A stretch of DNA of 64,000 nucleotides, taken from positions 1 to 64,000 of the forward strand of contig CANRPJ010000013.1 of the NCBI GenBank assembly GCA_947632485.1, given 5' to 3'. Position numbers and translations under genes: made by a program. Shown one piece after another: positions 17,054 through 25,527 of the stretch (positions are counted from its first letter, which is position 1; each line of letters begins with the position of its first letter). The notes under the pieces are model-generated. The model saw nothing but the letters and a program-made list of their open reading frames with translations, ran no database searches and had not been told where the DNA came from. This DNA is from an uncultured Muribaculaceae bacterium (GTDB lineage: Bacteria; Bacteroidota; Bacteroidia; Bacteroidales; Muribaculaceae).

Positions 17054-17782
17054 TCAGGCTCCGGCCAGGAATGCCAGCACCTCGTCGAGGTGGCTGATGG
17101 TGTCGGGGTGGAGCTGCGCTTCTTCGTCGGCGCTCCAGCCTTTGCCCTTCAGCCAGAGAGTCTGGCAGCCGAGATTCTTTGCCGGGAGGATATCTTTCTT
17201 GTAGTCATCGCCGATCACGAGTGTCTCCTCCGGAGCAGTACCGAGGGCATCGAGACCGAGCTGGAATATCTTGGAGTCAGGTTTGCGCACTCCGACCTTA
17301 GCGCTTTCAACTATGGCCTTGAAATACTGCTTGATACCGAATTCCGAGAGCACAGTTTCGAGATTGCCGTAGAAATTGGATACGAGCACCAGGGGCCATC
17401 GCGCCGCCAGCGCCTTAAGCACTACGGCTGCTTTAGCGGTCTGCTGCTCAGCCGCCTCATGGCAGATCTTAGCAATTTCCTGAGCCTTGGAGTCGATATC
17501 AGCCGGGGCGAAGAGTCCGTGCTCGGCAAGATACTGCAACTCTATCTTCACCTTAATCAGAAGCATATCGGCGAAATCATGCTGAGGAAGAATATGCAGG
17601 GTTCTGGCAAGTTCGCGCTCACCGTTTACGTAGGCGTCGAGGAAATTCTCGTCGGTGACCGCTACTCCGGCCTGCTTATAGGCTGACTCGATGATGTGGC
17701 TCCAATGAGTGCCGTCGGTATCGAGGGTGCCTCCGTAGTCGAGGATCACACCCTTGATTTTGCTGAAATCAATAGTTCCCAT
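17054..17782 (-). CDS. HAD-superfamily hydrolase with altered motif I
   Basis: The 242-residue protein has the HAD fold with a helical cap: motif I ILDYGGTLDTDG (about residues 13-24), motif II LVLVSNFYG, motif III VGVRKPDSKIF and motif IV LVIGDDYKKDI. Motif I reads D-Y-G where active phosphatases have D-x-D, so the usual acid/base aspartate is absent; the nucleophile Asp remains. Activity may therefore be slow or not phosphatase. The ATG at 17782 was chosen (the sequence MGTIDFSKIKG opens the fold); it overlaps the CDP-alcohol phosphotransferase by 14 bases. It sits in a lipid head-group operon, so a role on a phosphorylated polyol is possible. Confidence 0.8.
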   Translation of the reverse strand: MGTIDFSKIKGVILDYGGTLDTDGTHWSHIIESAYKQAGVAVTDENFLDAYVNGERELARTLHILPQHDFADMLLIKVKIELQYLAEHGLFAPADIDSKAQEIAKICHEAAEQQTAKAAVVLKALAARWPLVLVSNFYGNLETVLSEFGIKQYFKAIVESAKVGVRKPDSKIFQLGLDALGTAPEETLVIGDDYKKDILPAKNLGCQTLWLKGKGWSADEEAQLHPDTISHLDEVLAFLAGA

Positions 17783-18704
17783 TTTCAAGCTGTTTTGTAA
17801 AGGTTCGGCAGATGCGCTCATGGCGCATCACTATATAAATCAAAACCATATTGAGGGCTGTGAGTTCAAATGCAAAATAGAGCCAGGGCATTCCAAACAC
17901 CAGGATCGCTATCAGGAGAGCGAATGCACGGGTGTTGAAACTCAGGATATTGCAATATTTCATAAGGGGTTTGCTCCGGTTGCGGAACGCTTCGCGGAAA
18001 TCGGCGGGAATTTTATCGCCGAAGCGCTTCCTGAGCTCGGCGCGGAGGCTCTGCATGGCGGGGGAGCGCTTCTCCTGGCCCTGAGTGTAGCCGGTATAGA
18101 AGAGCAGAACCAGTTTATTCCAGAAATTTTTCCGCCAGCTAAGTGAGTTAAATCTCGCTTTATTAGCCGCTGAGGAATCGAGTTCGCTTCCTTCAGCCCC
18201 TTTCAGAAAGTAGAGGTGAAACTGTCGGTAATAGTCAGCCGTGGCAGCCTGAAGGCCATGGAAAAAGCCTGTTACAGCGGCGATTATCCAGATCAGCAGG
18301 GGGTGGGCCATGAAGAATCCGCTTGTATGGTCTTCCCGGAGGCAGATGGCGGCATAGATTGCTATGAACCAGATATCGCCGCAGATGCCGTCGAGAATGC
18401 GCCCTATGCGGGAATACTGCCCGGTGATGCGGGCAAGCTGCCCGTCGGCGCTGTCGAAGCTATTGGCCCATACGAGCAGGAGCGCGCCTGCGAGATTAAT
18501 CCAGAAGTTGTTGAAATAAAACAGAATTCCGGCTCCGATTCCAAGGAATATGGCAGCCCAGGTTATCGCATTGGGAGTCACGCCCAGCCTGCGGCCGAGG
18601 CGTGCCCACTGGTAGCCGATGGGGCGGTAGAAGAGAAGGTCGAAGGTCTCTTCAGTATCCATCGATTTCAGCGATGCCCTGTATTCCGCTTGCTTCTCTT
18701 CCAA
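17769..18704 (-). CDS. CDP-alcohol phosphotransferase family protein, second copy
   Basis: The 311-residue membrane protein has the family signature at residues 84-110: D84, D87-G-x2-A91-R92, G101 and D105. The final Asp is at 110, one residue later than the usual D-x3-D spacing. About six membrane helices lie between residues 45 and 290, with a long polar loop (about 185-250) absent from the 230-residue copy at 10926-11618. It lies with a nucleotidyltransferase, ATP-grasp enzyme and lipid kinase, so it may use a CDP-activated polyol head group rather than CDP-diacylglycerol. The start is a TTG at 18704, kept because the segment ASLKSMDTEE resembles relatives; ATG 18662 is the alternative. 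Confidence 0.8.
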   Translation of the reverse strand: MEEKQAEYRASLKSMDTEETFDLLFYRPIGYQWARLGRRLGVTPNAITWAAIFLGIGAGILFYFNNFWINLAGALLLVWANSFDSADGQLARITGQYSRIGRILDGICGDIWFIAIYAAICLREDHTSGFFMAHPLLIWIIAAVTGFFHGLQAATADYYRQFHLYFLKGAEGSELDSSAANKARFNSLSWRKNFWNKLVLLFYTGYTQGQEKRSPAMQSLRAELRKRFGDKIPADFREAFRNRSKPLMKYCNILSFNTRAFALLIAILVFGMPWLYFAFELTALNMVLIYIVMRHERICRTFTKQLENGNY

Positions 18705-18708
18705 CAGT

Positions 18709-19695
18709 TCAGAATTTTCCGGTGATATTGCCTCCTACGGTCTGGATAAGATCCTGCACGGCTGACCTTAGCGGAGTGATGATTGGTTTGAAATCCTCAT
18801 TGGTTTCGGGAGCGAGCACATTGAGACCCAGATGGTGGCAATCTACTTCGAGATGGTCTTCGAGTTGCAGCGGTTCACCGTCTACGTGCAGCTGTAGCGT
18901 CTCCTTATTGCCTGTAGCCTCAATAAGGGCATGGGAGGTGCGGAAAGTATGGATAAGGGTATTTTTGTCGAGATAGCCGGTAAGCATATCTAACCCGGCC
19001 AGAGCGGTTTCCAGGAGGGTGCCGCGGCTCACGATAGTCACATCGAGCAGCCCGTCGTCGATTTTAGCTTTCGGGGCTATGTAGGCGTTGTTGCCATACT
19101 GCGACACATTGCAGATAGCCACCACGAGGGCTCTTTCCGTAAGCACTCTGCCATTGCTCGAAATCACGTATTCTTCAGGCTGATAGCTCAGATATTCCTG
19201 CAGCGCGGTCTTTACATACGACATGCGTCCGCGGCGCTTCAAGGCAGCGAACTTATGGCTCACTGTGGCATCGAAGCCTACCCCCATCGTGCAGAAAAAC
19301 GGCAGTCCGTTCACCTCGCCATAGTCGCAGCCGGCGAGATGTCCGCCGGTAATTATATCGAGCGATTTCTTAAGATTGAGAGGGATACCCAGATGGCGGG
19401 CGAAGCCGTTGCCGGAGCCGCAGGGTATCAGGCCGAGAGCGATATCGCGGTCGCGGCAGGCGGAAGCACATTCATGGAAGGTGCCGTCGCCTCCGGCTGC
19501 TATTATAATGTTGCAGCCCTCTTCTATTCCTTTGGTTGCGAGGTCGAAGGCGGCTCCGGAATAGCGAGTGAACTCAGTGGTCACATTGATTCCTTTGGCG
19601 CGGAGCTCCTCTTCGGCGCGTTCGCGCAGGCCCTCCTTGCTCAGGGTGCCTGATATGGGATTAATGATCAACAGCGCTTTGCGAGGTGTTTCCAT
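18709..19695 (-). CDS. Lipid kinase, diacylglycerol kinase-catalytic family
   Basis: This 328-residue protein belongs to the YegS/DgkB-type lipid kinases. It has LLIINPISGT near the start, the nucleotide motif AAGGDGTFHECAS (about residues 65-77) and IPCGSGNGFARHLGIP (about 92-107), then the C-terminal beta-sandwich ending in HVDGEPLQL. These enzymes phosphorylate diacylglycerol, and some accept ceramide or sphingoid bases; Bacteroidales make sphingolipids, so either is possible. ATG 19695 is chosen over an upstream GTG at 19704; it is one base past the ATP-grasp stop. Confidence 0.88.
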   Translation of the reverse strand: METPRKALLIINPISGTLSKEGLRERAEEELRAKGINVTTEFTRYSGAAFDLATKGIEEGCNIIIAAGGDGTFHECASACRDRDIALGLIPCGSGNGFARHLGIPLNLKKSLDIITGGHLAGCDYGEVNGLPFFCTMGVGFDATVSHKFAALKRRGRMSYVKTALQEYLSYQPEEYVISSNGRVLTERALVVAICNVSQYGNNAYIAPKAKIDDGLLDVTIVSRGTLLETALAGLDMLTGYLDKNTLIHTFRTSHALIEATGNKETLQLHVDGEPLQLEDHLEVDCHHLGLNVLAPETNEDFKPIITPLRSAVQDLIQTVGGNITGKF

Positions 19696-19696
19696 T

Positions 19697-20542
19697 TCAT
19701 TCACTGTCGGATTTGCTCCGTATTGAGTCCAGAATTTTATCAGCTATATGGTGTGCGGCCTCCTGCCGGCATGGCGCGAAACTGGGCCAGTCGTTGAGAT
19801 CGACCACAACCAGACAGTCCTCAGGGGTGAGAATGCAGTCGCCGCCATAAACCGTCACTCCGAGCGCACGCGCGGCAGCTCCGCCAATCTCGCGCAGCCG
19901 TAGGTCGATATTCTTCTTCATGGCCGGGGTGCACGCGGAATTTCCGGAGGGGAAATACCAATGGAAGAATGGCGAACCGGCTACGCCGTAGAATTTTATC
20001 CATTCGCCTTCTATATGGCGGTTGATCACTACCCGGCTGATTCCGTGGTCTCCATATTGCCGAAGCGCTCCCGCCGCCTCCTCGGTGTTGGCGCAGAAGA
20101 TAGCCTCTTCCTTACGCTGCGGGTCGGGGTCGGCACATTTTATCCAGCAGGCCTCGAATCCTGCTCTCTCCAGAGCCTCGCGCGATGCTTCTCCGATTTC
20201 GAGTATAAGACTTTCCGGATAAGGAATTCCGTTGGAGAGAAGCAGGCGAGTCATGCGTTCGCGGGAGCAATTCTCCACTCCATAGGCGGAATTCACCACA
20301 AGCGATCCGGAGTCCTCAAGTTTCTGCAGCTTCATGAGAGTGGGTCTCTGGCGGTACATTCCGATGACCACCTCCGGCTTTCGCCCGCTCCCGATGAATT
20401 GCTCTTCACTGAACACCTCCACTTCACAACCACGGTTGCGAAGGTTATCGCAAACGGCATTGAAGATAGCGGTATCATCGCCCACGCGGTTGGGGCTGAA
20501 CGCTTCGGCGCGCTTTATACCTGCAATTTTCAAGGCTGCCAT
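19697..20542 (-). CDS. ATP-grasp enzyme, substrate unknown
   Basis: The 281-residue protein has an N-terminal Rossmann-like part (about 1-85) and an ATP-grasp domain (about 90-275): the lid strand WIKCADPD, the basic segment VVINRHIEGEWIKFYGV and the metal site VVVDLNDWPSF near residues 246-256. RimK and D-Ala ligases have E-x-N at this site; here it is D-x-N followed by aromatic-P-small-aromatic, the form seen in inositol-phosphate kinases (ITPK). It could therefore be a polyol-phosphate kinase or an amino-acid ligase; sequence alone does not decide. ATG 20542 is used because the longer frame begins with TTG inside the upstream gene. Confidence 0.78.
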   Translation of the reverse strand: MAALKIAGIKRAEAFSPNRVGDDTAIFNAVCDNLRNRGCEVEVFSEEQFIGSGRKPEVVIGMYRQRPTLMKLQKLEDSGSLVVNSAYGVENCSRERMTRLLLSNGIPYPESLILEIGEASREALERAGFEACWIKCADPDPQRKEEAIFCANTEEAAGALRQYGDHGISRVVINRHIEGEWIKFYGVAGSPFFHWYFPSGNSACTPAMKKNIDLRLREIGGAAARALGVTVYGGDCILTPEDCLVVVDLNDWPSFAPCRQEAAHHIADKILDSIRSKSDSE

Positions 20543-20556
20543 AGTAGGGACTGCTC

Positions 20557-21282
20557 TCAGGATTGATAATCTCGGTTCTGATTCAGCCAATCGACTGCTG
20601 CGGCGAGATCCGACGCATGGTCTACATCGATGATTTTCTCAAACTCCCATGCTTTCAGCCTCATTCCGGAGGCGAGCAGCGCGCGCTGGAAATTGCGCAT
20701 ACGCTCCACTCCCTCTTCCACGCAGCCTTCGAGCACCTTCAGCGCCTCAGGACCAAGACCATAGATGCCTCCTGACACGAATCGCGCTTCGGGCCAGACT
20801 GAATCGAGGAAGGCGAGGATATCGCCGCGGGGAGAGGTTTCCACATACAGGGGCTTTTCGTCGTCGACGTATCCGGTTACTCCCATCAGACCGTCAGTCT
20901 CCTCCGGCATCGACGTGAATGCCTCTACATAGCGCCGGAACTCATCGGGACGGAACACGGTATCGACCGTAGTCGCAACGAAGCGGCCTTCAGCTCCAAG
21001 ACCGGCTTTGGAAAGCTCGTAGAGACTGTGAAGGGAACTGGGGGTAGATTTCACGATAACATTCAGCGGCACCGGGATATCGAGAGAATCAAGATACTCC
21101 TTGACCTCCGGCATTTTCTCATTTACAATCACGCTCACCGAAGCGGCTCCTGATTCCTCCATCACCCTTATCAGGCGACCGATCATCGGCAGCCCCTCCA
21201 GCTCCACGAGCGGCTTAGGCACGGGGCTTCCCTCACAGCGGAGCCGACTCCCTTCGCCGGCAGCAATGATTCCGAAATGCAT
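20557..21282 (-). CDS. Sugar/polyol-phosphate nucleotidyltransferase
   Basis: The 241-residue enzyme has the nucleotidyltransferase start GIIAAGEGSRL (residues 4-14), PKPLVELEG (about 22-30), the metal-binding region VATTVDTVFRP and the C-terminal FEKIIDVDHASDL, with the second metal Asp. Such enzymes link a phosphorylated sugar or polyol to CTP, UTP or GTP. Next to a CDP-alcohol phosphotransferase the most natural product is a CDP-activated head group, as in the CTP:inositol-phosphate cytidylyltransferase plus phosphotransferase pair of di-inositol-phosphate synthesis. This substrate is inferred. It is 14 bases before the ATP-grasp gene and 4 after pdxA. Confidence 0.85.
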   Translation of the reverse strand: MHFGIIAAGEGSRLRCEGSPVPKPLVELEGLPMIGRLIRVMEESGAASVSVIVNEKMPEVKEYLDSLDIPVPLNVIVKSTPSSLHSLYELSKAGLGAEGRFVATTVDTVFRPDEFRRYVEAFTSMPEETDGLMGVTGYVDDEKPLYVETSPRGDILAFLDSVWPEARFVSGGIYGLGPEALKVLEGCVEEGVERMRNFQRALLASGMRLKAWEFEKIIDVDHASDLAAAVDWLNQNRDYQS

Positions 21283-21286
21283 CGTC

Positions 21287-22381
21287 TCAGAGTTCCGGTT
21301 CGTCTTTTGTGAGATCTATAGTCTTGTCGGCTCCTCGCTCCTGATATTGCTTGCGCAGGGGATTGGCGGTGGCGCGGTCGTAGTCCACACGGGCACGAAA
21401 AATATCGAGCGCGGCATAAATTGCCTGGCGCATGGAGGTTTCGTCGGCTTTTCCGCGGCCTACGATGTCGTAGCCGGTGCCGTGGTCAGGCGATGTGCGC
21501 ACGAAAGGCAAGCCGGCGGTAAAGTTCACTCCTTCGCTGCCTGCCATCAGCTTGAAAGGCGCCAGACCTTGGTCATGGTACATGGCAAGCACTCCGTCGA
21601 AGTCGCGGTAGGATCCCGTACCGAAAAATCCGTCGGCCGGGAACGGGCCGAACGCGAGAATCTTATTCTCCACGCACTGAGCTATGGCCGGAATTATCAC
21701 TTCGATTTCTTCCGTGCCTGCCACTCCGTTGTCGCCGCCGTGAGGATTCAATGCGAGCACGGCTATCTTGGGACGCTCGATGCGGAAATCGCGTTTGAGA
21801 GAATCGGAGAATGATGTAATGGCACCGGCTACATTCTCAACTGTTATAGCATTGGCAACCTCGCGAATGGGAAGGTGGGTGGTGACGAGGGCTACTTTGA
21901 TATCCTCATCAAACAGAATCATAGTAGCTTTCGAACCTTCGCCTAAAAGATCCTGGAGCATCTCCGTATGTCCCGGATAGGGACTGCCCGCCAGGCGGAT
22001 AGCTTCTTTGGAGATAGGTGCGGTGACGAGCACATCGATATATCCGCTCCTGAGTGCCTCGCAGGCTGCTTCTATCGACATCAGGGCTGCCCTGCCGGAT
22101 TCTGCAGTAGGTATTCCCATATCGACCTTGAATTCCTCCTGGCTGATATTGAATATGTTGGGCTGGCCGTCTCTGATATAATCCAAGTCGGTGATACCGT
22201 TATAGTTCACATCATCGATTCCCAGCGTCTTGCGGTAATAGCCAATCAGTTTGGCAGAGCCGAACACCACCGGGGTGCACAGTTCGCACATTCGATCATC
22301 GGCCAGAGCCTTGAGAATAATCTCGTATGAGATGCCATTGGAATCGCCGTGGGTGATACCCACTCTTATCGGTCTTGACAT
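21287..22381 (-). CDS. pdxA: 4-Hydroxythreonine-4-phosphate dehydrogenase
   Basis: The 364-residue NAD-dependent enzyme acts in pyridoxal phosphate synthesis before PdxJ. It opens with RVGITHGDSNGISYEII, has the metal-binding TAPISKEAIRLAG and GHTEMLQDLL segments (about residues 118-145), and the region MYHDQGLAPFKL (about 280-291) with a zinc-ligand His. The start is ATG 22381; the longer frame begins with TTG and would lie almost on the promoter at 22407-22414. It is the first gene of the operon that continues with the lipid head-group cassette, a link that seems historical rather than functional. Confidence 0.95.
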   Translation of the reverse strand: MSRPIRVGITHGDSNGISYEIILKALADDRMCELCTPVVFGSAKLIGYYRKTLGIDDVNYNGITDLDYIRDGQPNIFNISQEEFKVDMGIPTAESGRAALMSIEAACEALRSGYIDVLVTAPISKEAIRLAGSPYPGHTEMLQDLLGEGSKATMILFDEDIKVALVTTHLPIREVANAITVENVAGAITSFSDSLKRDFRIERPKIAVLALNPHGGDNGVAGTEEIEVIIPAIAQCVENKILAFGPFPADGFFGTGSYRDFDGVLAMYHDQGLAPFKLMAGSEGVNFTAGLPFVRTSPDHGTGYDIVGRGKADETSMRQAIYAALDIFRARVDYDRATANPLRKQYQERGADKTIDLTKDEPEL

Positions 22382-22406
22382 AAGGGGCTTATTTGGTTTC
22401 AAAAGC

Positions 22407-22414
22407 CAAAGTTA
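22407..22414 (-). promoter_or_regulatory. Promoter of pdxA and the head-group cassette
   Basis: TAACTTTG (22414-22407) is a perfect -7 element. No TTG is found at the expected distance, so the -33 part is weak. The predicted leader is about 20 bases to the ATG at 22381. Confidence 0.55.
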
Positions 22415-22514
22415 CGAAAAAAATCCGATGTCATGGCCGCCGCCAGCAGATTACTGAGATTGCTGTGACTATGCTTACCATGTGGTGGAGGATTGTGGTG
22501 AGGGGCTTGGGAGC

Positions 22515-23036
22515 CTATTGAAGCACCGTATCAATTATTCGGTTGAGCGAACTGAAGTCGGCAACAGGGGAATCCGAAAACGTAGCTACGATTATTCCTT
22601 TGGAGTCGAGAATATAGGTGCGTGGAATGATGGAGCGGGCATAGAGATTGTATATGCGGCTATCATTTTGTGGAGCTACAGGTAATGTGAGCTCATTGTC
22701 AGTCCAATAGGCTTCCACGCTCTCAAGATTCTCGCTGCGGGCCACACAGAGAAACCCTGCATCGTCTCCGCGAAGGTCGTAAAGCTTCTGCACCTCGGCC
22801 AGCTCTTCGCGGCAGTCAGGGCAGGAGGTATTGAAAAATACCAGTACTACGGGCTTGCCTTTCATGGAGCTGAGGCTTATGGTGCGGGAGGAAGAGAAAA
22901 CTCCGCCGCTGAACACCTCAACAGAGAAATCGGGTGCCACGCCTCCGATTTTCACGTTCTCGCCTTCCGGTTCTGCCACACAGGCAGAGAGAATCACTGC
23001 GAGCAGGGAAAGAAAGAGGAATTTCAATGCCCTCAT
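22515..23036 (-). CDS. TlpA-like thioredoxin-fold lipoprotein
   Basis: The 173-residue protein has a lipoprotein signal (MRALKFLFLSLLAVILSAC, Cys19) and a thioredoxin fold of the TlpA/ResA/AhpC type. The active-site motif CPDC lies in FFNTSCPDCREEL (about residues 70-82), and the cis-proline is in SIIPRTYIL. It would reduce disulfides in the periplasm or at the membrane. The start at 23036 opens the signal peptide. It follows the M1 peptidase by four bases and is the last gene of ppiD-rlmN-M1-tlpA. Confidence 0.88.
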   Translation of the reverse strand: MRALKFLFLSLLAVILSACVAEPEGENVKIGGVAPDFSVEVFSGGVFSSSRTISLSSMKGKPVVLVFFNTSCPDCREELAEVQKLYDLRGDDAGFLCVARSENLESVEAYWTDNELTLPVAPQNDSRIYNLYARSIIPRTYILDSKGIIVATFSDSPVADFSSLNRIIDTVLQ

Positions 23037-23040
23037 GAGA

Positions 23041-25527
23041 TCAATGGCGCGGATTAAGGAGTTGATATGAGTTTTCAAGCAGCTTCAGGCGCAGAGCCGG
23101 CAGCATCTCCACTTCTTCGGCAGCACGGGCCACAATTGATGCCGCTTCGGCGGAGGTGTGACCTCCCACGAGCGAGCCGACCCACTGGCCGGGGAAGAAT
23201 ATGTCAGACGTGCGCTGAATCTCCGGGAGAGCCTCTATTGCCGGTCGCAAATACTCGATGCTCTCAGGCTGACGGATCTCGTCGTTGAGCAGGGAGAGGA
23301 GGGTAAGAGCCCAGGGCTCTACACTGCGCCCCTCCGGACTCAGCAGGCTCTCGAAGGCTGCCTTGCGCTCTTCCGGGCTCACGGCTGCACCGCGGGCTAT
23401 GAAGTCGAACTCCGCCTGCTTGTCACCGCTTGAGAGGCGGGAGCGCTGCGTATTCAGGATATTGGCATTAAGTTCAGGCTTTAGCATTGCGAGGCGCACT
23501 GCCAGCAGCATCATATCGCTCTCATTGAGTAGAGGGGAGGAGGCCGCCGACCAGATCTGATAGAGGCTGTCGGTCGCTTCAGGGCTGATTCCGCGCCGGA
23601 TAAGGCCACGCAGAAGGCGCTGTCTTACAGAGGCTACCGTATGGTCAGCCGCGGCTGAAAGCAGTCTCTTTTCAGCAGCTCCCCGACTGTCGGAGGGAAG
23701 TTCCTTAAGAAGCCGCAGTGCGAAATCGGCGGCATAGAGTGCAGGAGTTTCCTCGGTCTCACTTTCGAGAGCGGAGGTCACAAAATCGAATAACTCAGGC
23801 GAGGCATAGCAGGAGCCCTCAGCTGAGTAATGGTTTTCGAGCACATTCGCCATAGCCGCATAGCGCTGCAGGGGTGACATCTCTGGCTGTAATGCCGACA
23901 GGGCATCGAGACTCATGGCGAGGCGGAAATGGCCATAGCCTTTGCCATCGATATTCGGCAGCAGCCCGATTGCTTTCTGAGGCAGGGTGACAGTAGAGTC
24001 GGCAGGGAGAGTGGCGGGAATCTGGTTGATGGTACCGTCTTCGCTGATCCAGCCGAGCGTAAAGGTCTGTGACCATACGAGTCCGCGTCCTCTCGGATCG
24101 ATCTGGTCGATTCTTACGGTTTTCCCATCTGCCGCAAGAGTGGCGCTGACAACCGGCATTCCTTCCCGTTTCACCCAGACTTCGCTGAAATCAGCCACTC
24201 CTGAGCCGGGAGCTACGCTGTCGAGCACGGCGATCAGTTCGTCCCAGCTCGAATTAGCATAGCTGAATTTCTTGAGATATGCCTGGAGGCCGGCTCGCAG
24301 TTTCTCTTCTCCAAGGAGGGTCTCGAGCTTTGTCATCATCACCGGCGCCTTATCATAGATGATATTGCCGTAGAGGAGACCTGCAGCGTTGAGATTGTCG
24401 AGAGGCTGCTGTATGGGATTGGTGCCATAGGTACGGTCGGTTTCGAGTGCGGGAGCCTGATACGCCCTGAGGAAGCGCAGCGTATGGTCAGCCTCAGGAA
24501 ATTTGGCGCGACAGGCTTTATCGGCCATGAAGTTGGCGAACACCTCCTTGGTCCAGACATCGTCGAACCAGCGCATGGTAACGAGGTCGCCAAACCACAT
24601 GTGAGCCGTTTCGTGAGCAATCAGCTGGAAGCGCTTCAAATAGTCTTCGGCGGTAGCCGATGCTCCGGGAAACATAGTTTCGCCTCTATACTGTATAGCG
24701 CCGGGGTGCTCCATGCCGCCGAACTGGTAGCCGGGAAGGATTACCATATTATAGGTCTGGAAGGGCATAGGAATCCCCGTATAGGTCTCCATGAAGGCGA
24801 TCGCCTCGCCGGCCTCATCGAGAATCTTTTCAAGCTCAGCAGGGGCGTCTTCGCCGGAGTGGCGGTGCAATATACGGATCGGCCTTCCCGCACGCTCTCC
24901 TTTATACTCCTCAAACTTGCCCGCTGTGAATGAGAACAGATAGGTGGGTAGCGGATCCGATTCGGCAAAGGCCATAATGCGTAGGTCTCCCTGCGCCTTA
25001 TCTTCCATAATCAGGCCCGCGCTCTGTGCAGTCCAGCTTTCGGGCATTTCAAGGGTGAGGGTGAAGCGGGCTTTTAGGTCGGGCTGATCGAAAGCAGGGA
25101 AGACGCTCCTCGCGAGTGCAGGCACAAAGAGGGTGTAAAGATAATCGGCATGCCTGTTGAGGGCTTTGTCGGAGCTCTCGAAACGCAGTTTCAGTTCATT
25201 ATGACCTTTTTTGAGTAGATTGGCGGGTAGAGCGATATGCTCATTGGCAACCTCGGCCGTGAATCTCTTGCCGTTAAGCTCTCCTTCAGGTTTTAGTTTG
25301 CCCTGAAAGTCGAGCATCAGGCTTCCTGTGCCGGAGAAATCGAAGTCGAGTATAAGCTCTCCTTCTACCGGCTTCTCCGCGGAATCGGGAATTCGGAATT
25401 TTAAGTGGTAGGCAGGGTTATGCACTTCAGCCTTGCGCTGACGGGCGAGCTGTGCGCTCACTCCCTTATCCTGCGCGTGCACAGTCAGTATGACTGCAAG
25501 AGCTGAAAGGAAAGCGATCAGCCTCAT
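23041..25527 (-). CDS. Exported M1-family aminopeptidase
   Basis: This 828-residue zinc peptidase has a signal peptide (residues 1-19, ending VHA-Q). The exopeptidase motif reads GGMEHPGAI (about residues 270-278; GAMEN in other members) and the zinc site is HETAHMWFGDLVT, with the third ligand Glu in VWTKEVFANF. A C-terminal helical domain of about 400 residues follows. It should remove N-terminal residues from peptides in the periplasm. The ATG at 25527 overlaps the rlmN stop by four bases. Confidence 0.92.
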   Translation of the reverse strand: MRLIAFLSALAVILTVHAQDKGVSAQLARQRKAEVHNPAYHLKFRIPDSAEKPVEGELILDFDFSGTGSLMLDFQGKLKPEGELNGKRFTAEVANEHIALPANLLKKGHNELKLRFESSDKALNRHADYLYTLFVPALARSVFPAFDQPDLKARFTLTLEMPESWTAQSAGLIMEDKAQGDLRIMAFAESDPLPTYLFSFTAGKFEEYKGERAGRPIRILHRHSGEDAPAELEKILDEAGEAIAFMETYTGIPMPFQTYNMVILPGYQFGGMEHPGAIQYRGETMFPGASATAEDYLKRFQLIAHETAHMWFGDLVTMRWFDDVWTKEVFANFMADKACRAKFPEADHTLRFLRAYQAPALETDRTYGTNPIQQPLDNLNAAGLLYGNIIYDKAPVMMTKLETLLGEEKLRAGLQAYLKKFSYANSSWDELIAVLDSVAPGSGVADFSEVWVKREGMPVVSATLAADGKTVRIDQIDPRGRGLVWSQTFTLGWISEDGTINQIPATLPADSTVTLPQKAIGLLPNIDGKGYGHFRLAMSLDALSALQPEMSPLQRYAAMANVLENHYSAEGSCYASPELFDFVTSALESETEETPALYAADFALRLLKELPSDSRGAAEKRLLSAAADHTVASVRQRLLRGLIRRGISPEATDSLYQIWSAASSPLLNESDMMLLAVRLAMLKPELNANILNTQRSRLSSGDKQAEFDFIARGAAVSPEERKAAFESLLSPEGRSVEPWALTLLSLLNDEIRQPESIEYLRPAIEALPEIQRTSDIFFPGQWVGSLVGGHTSAEAASIVARAAEEVEMLPALRLKLLENSYQLLNPRH

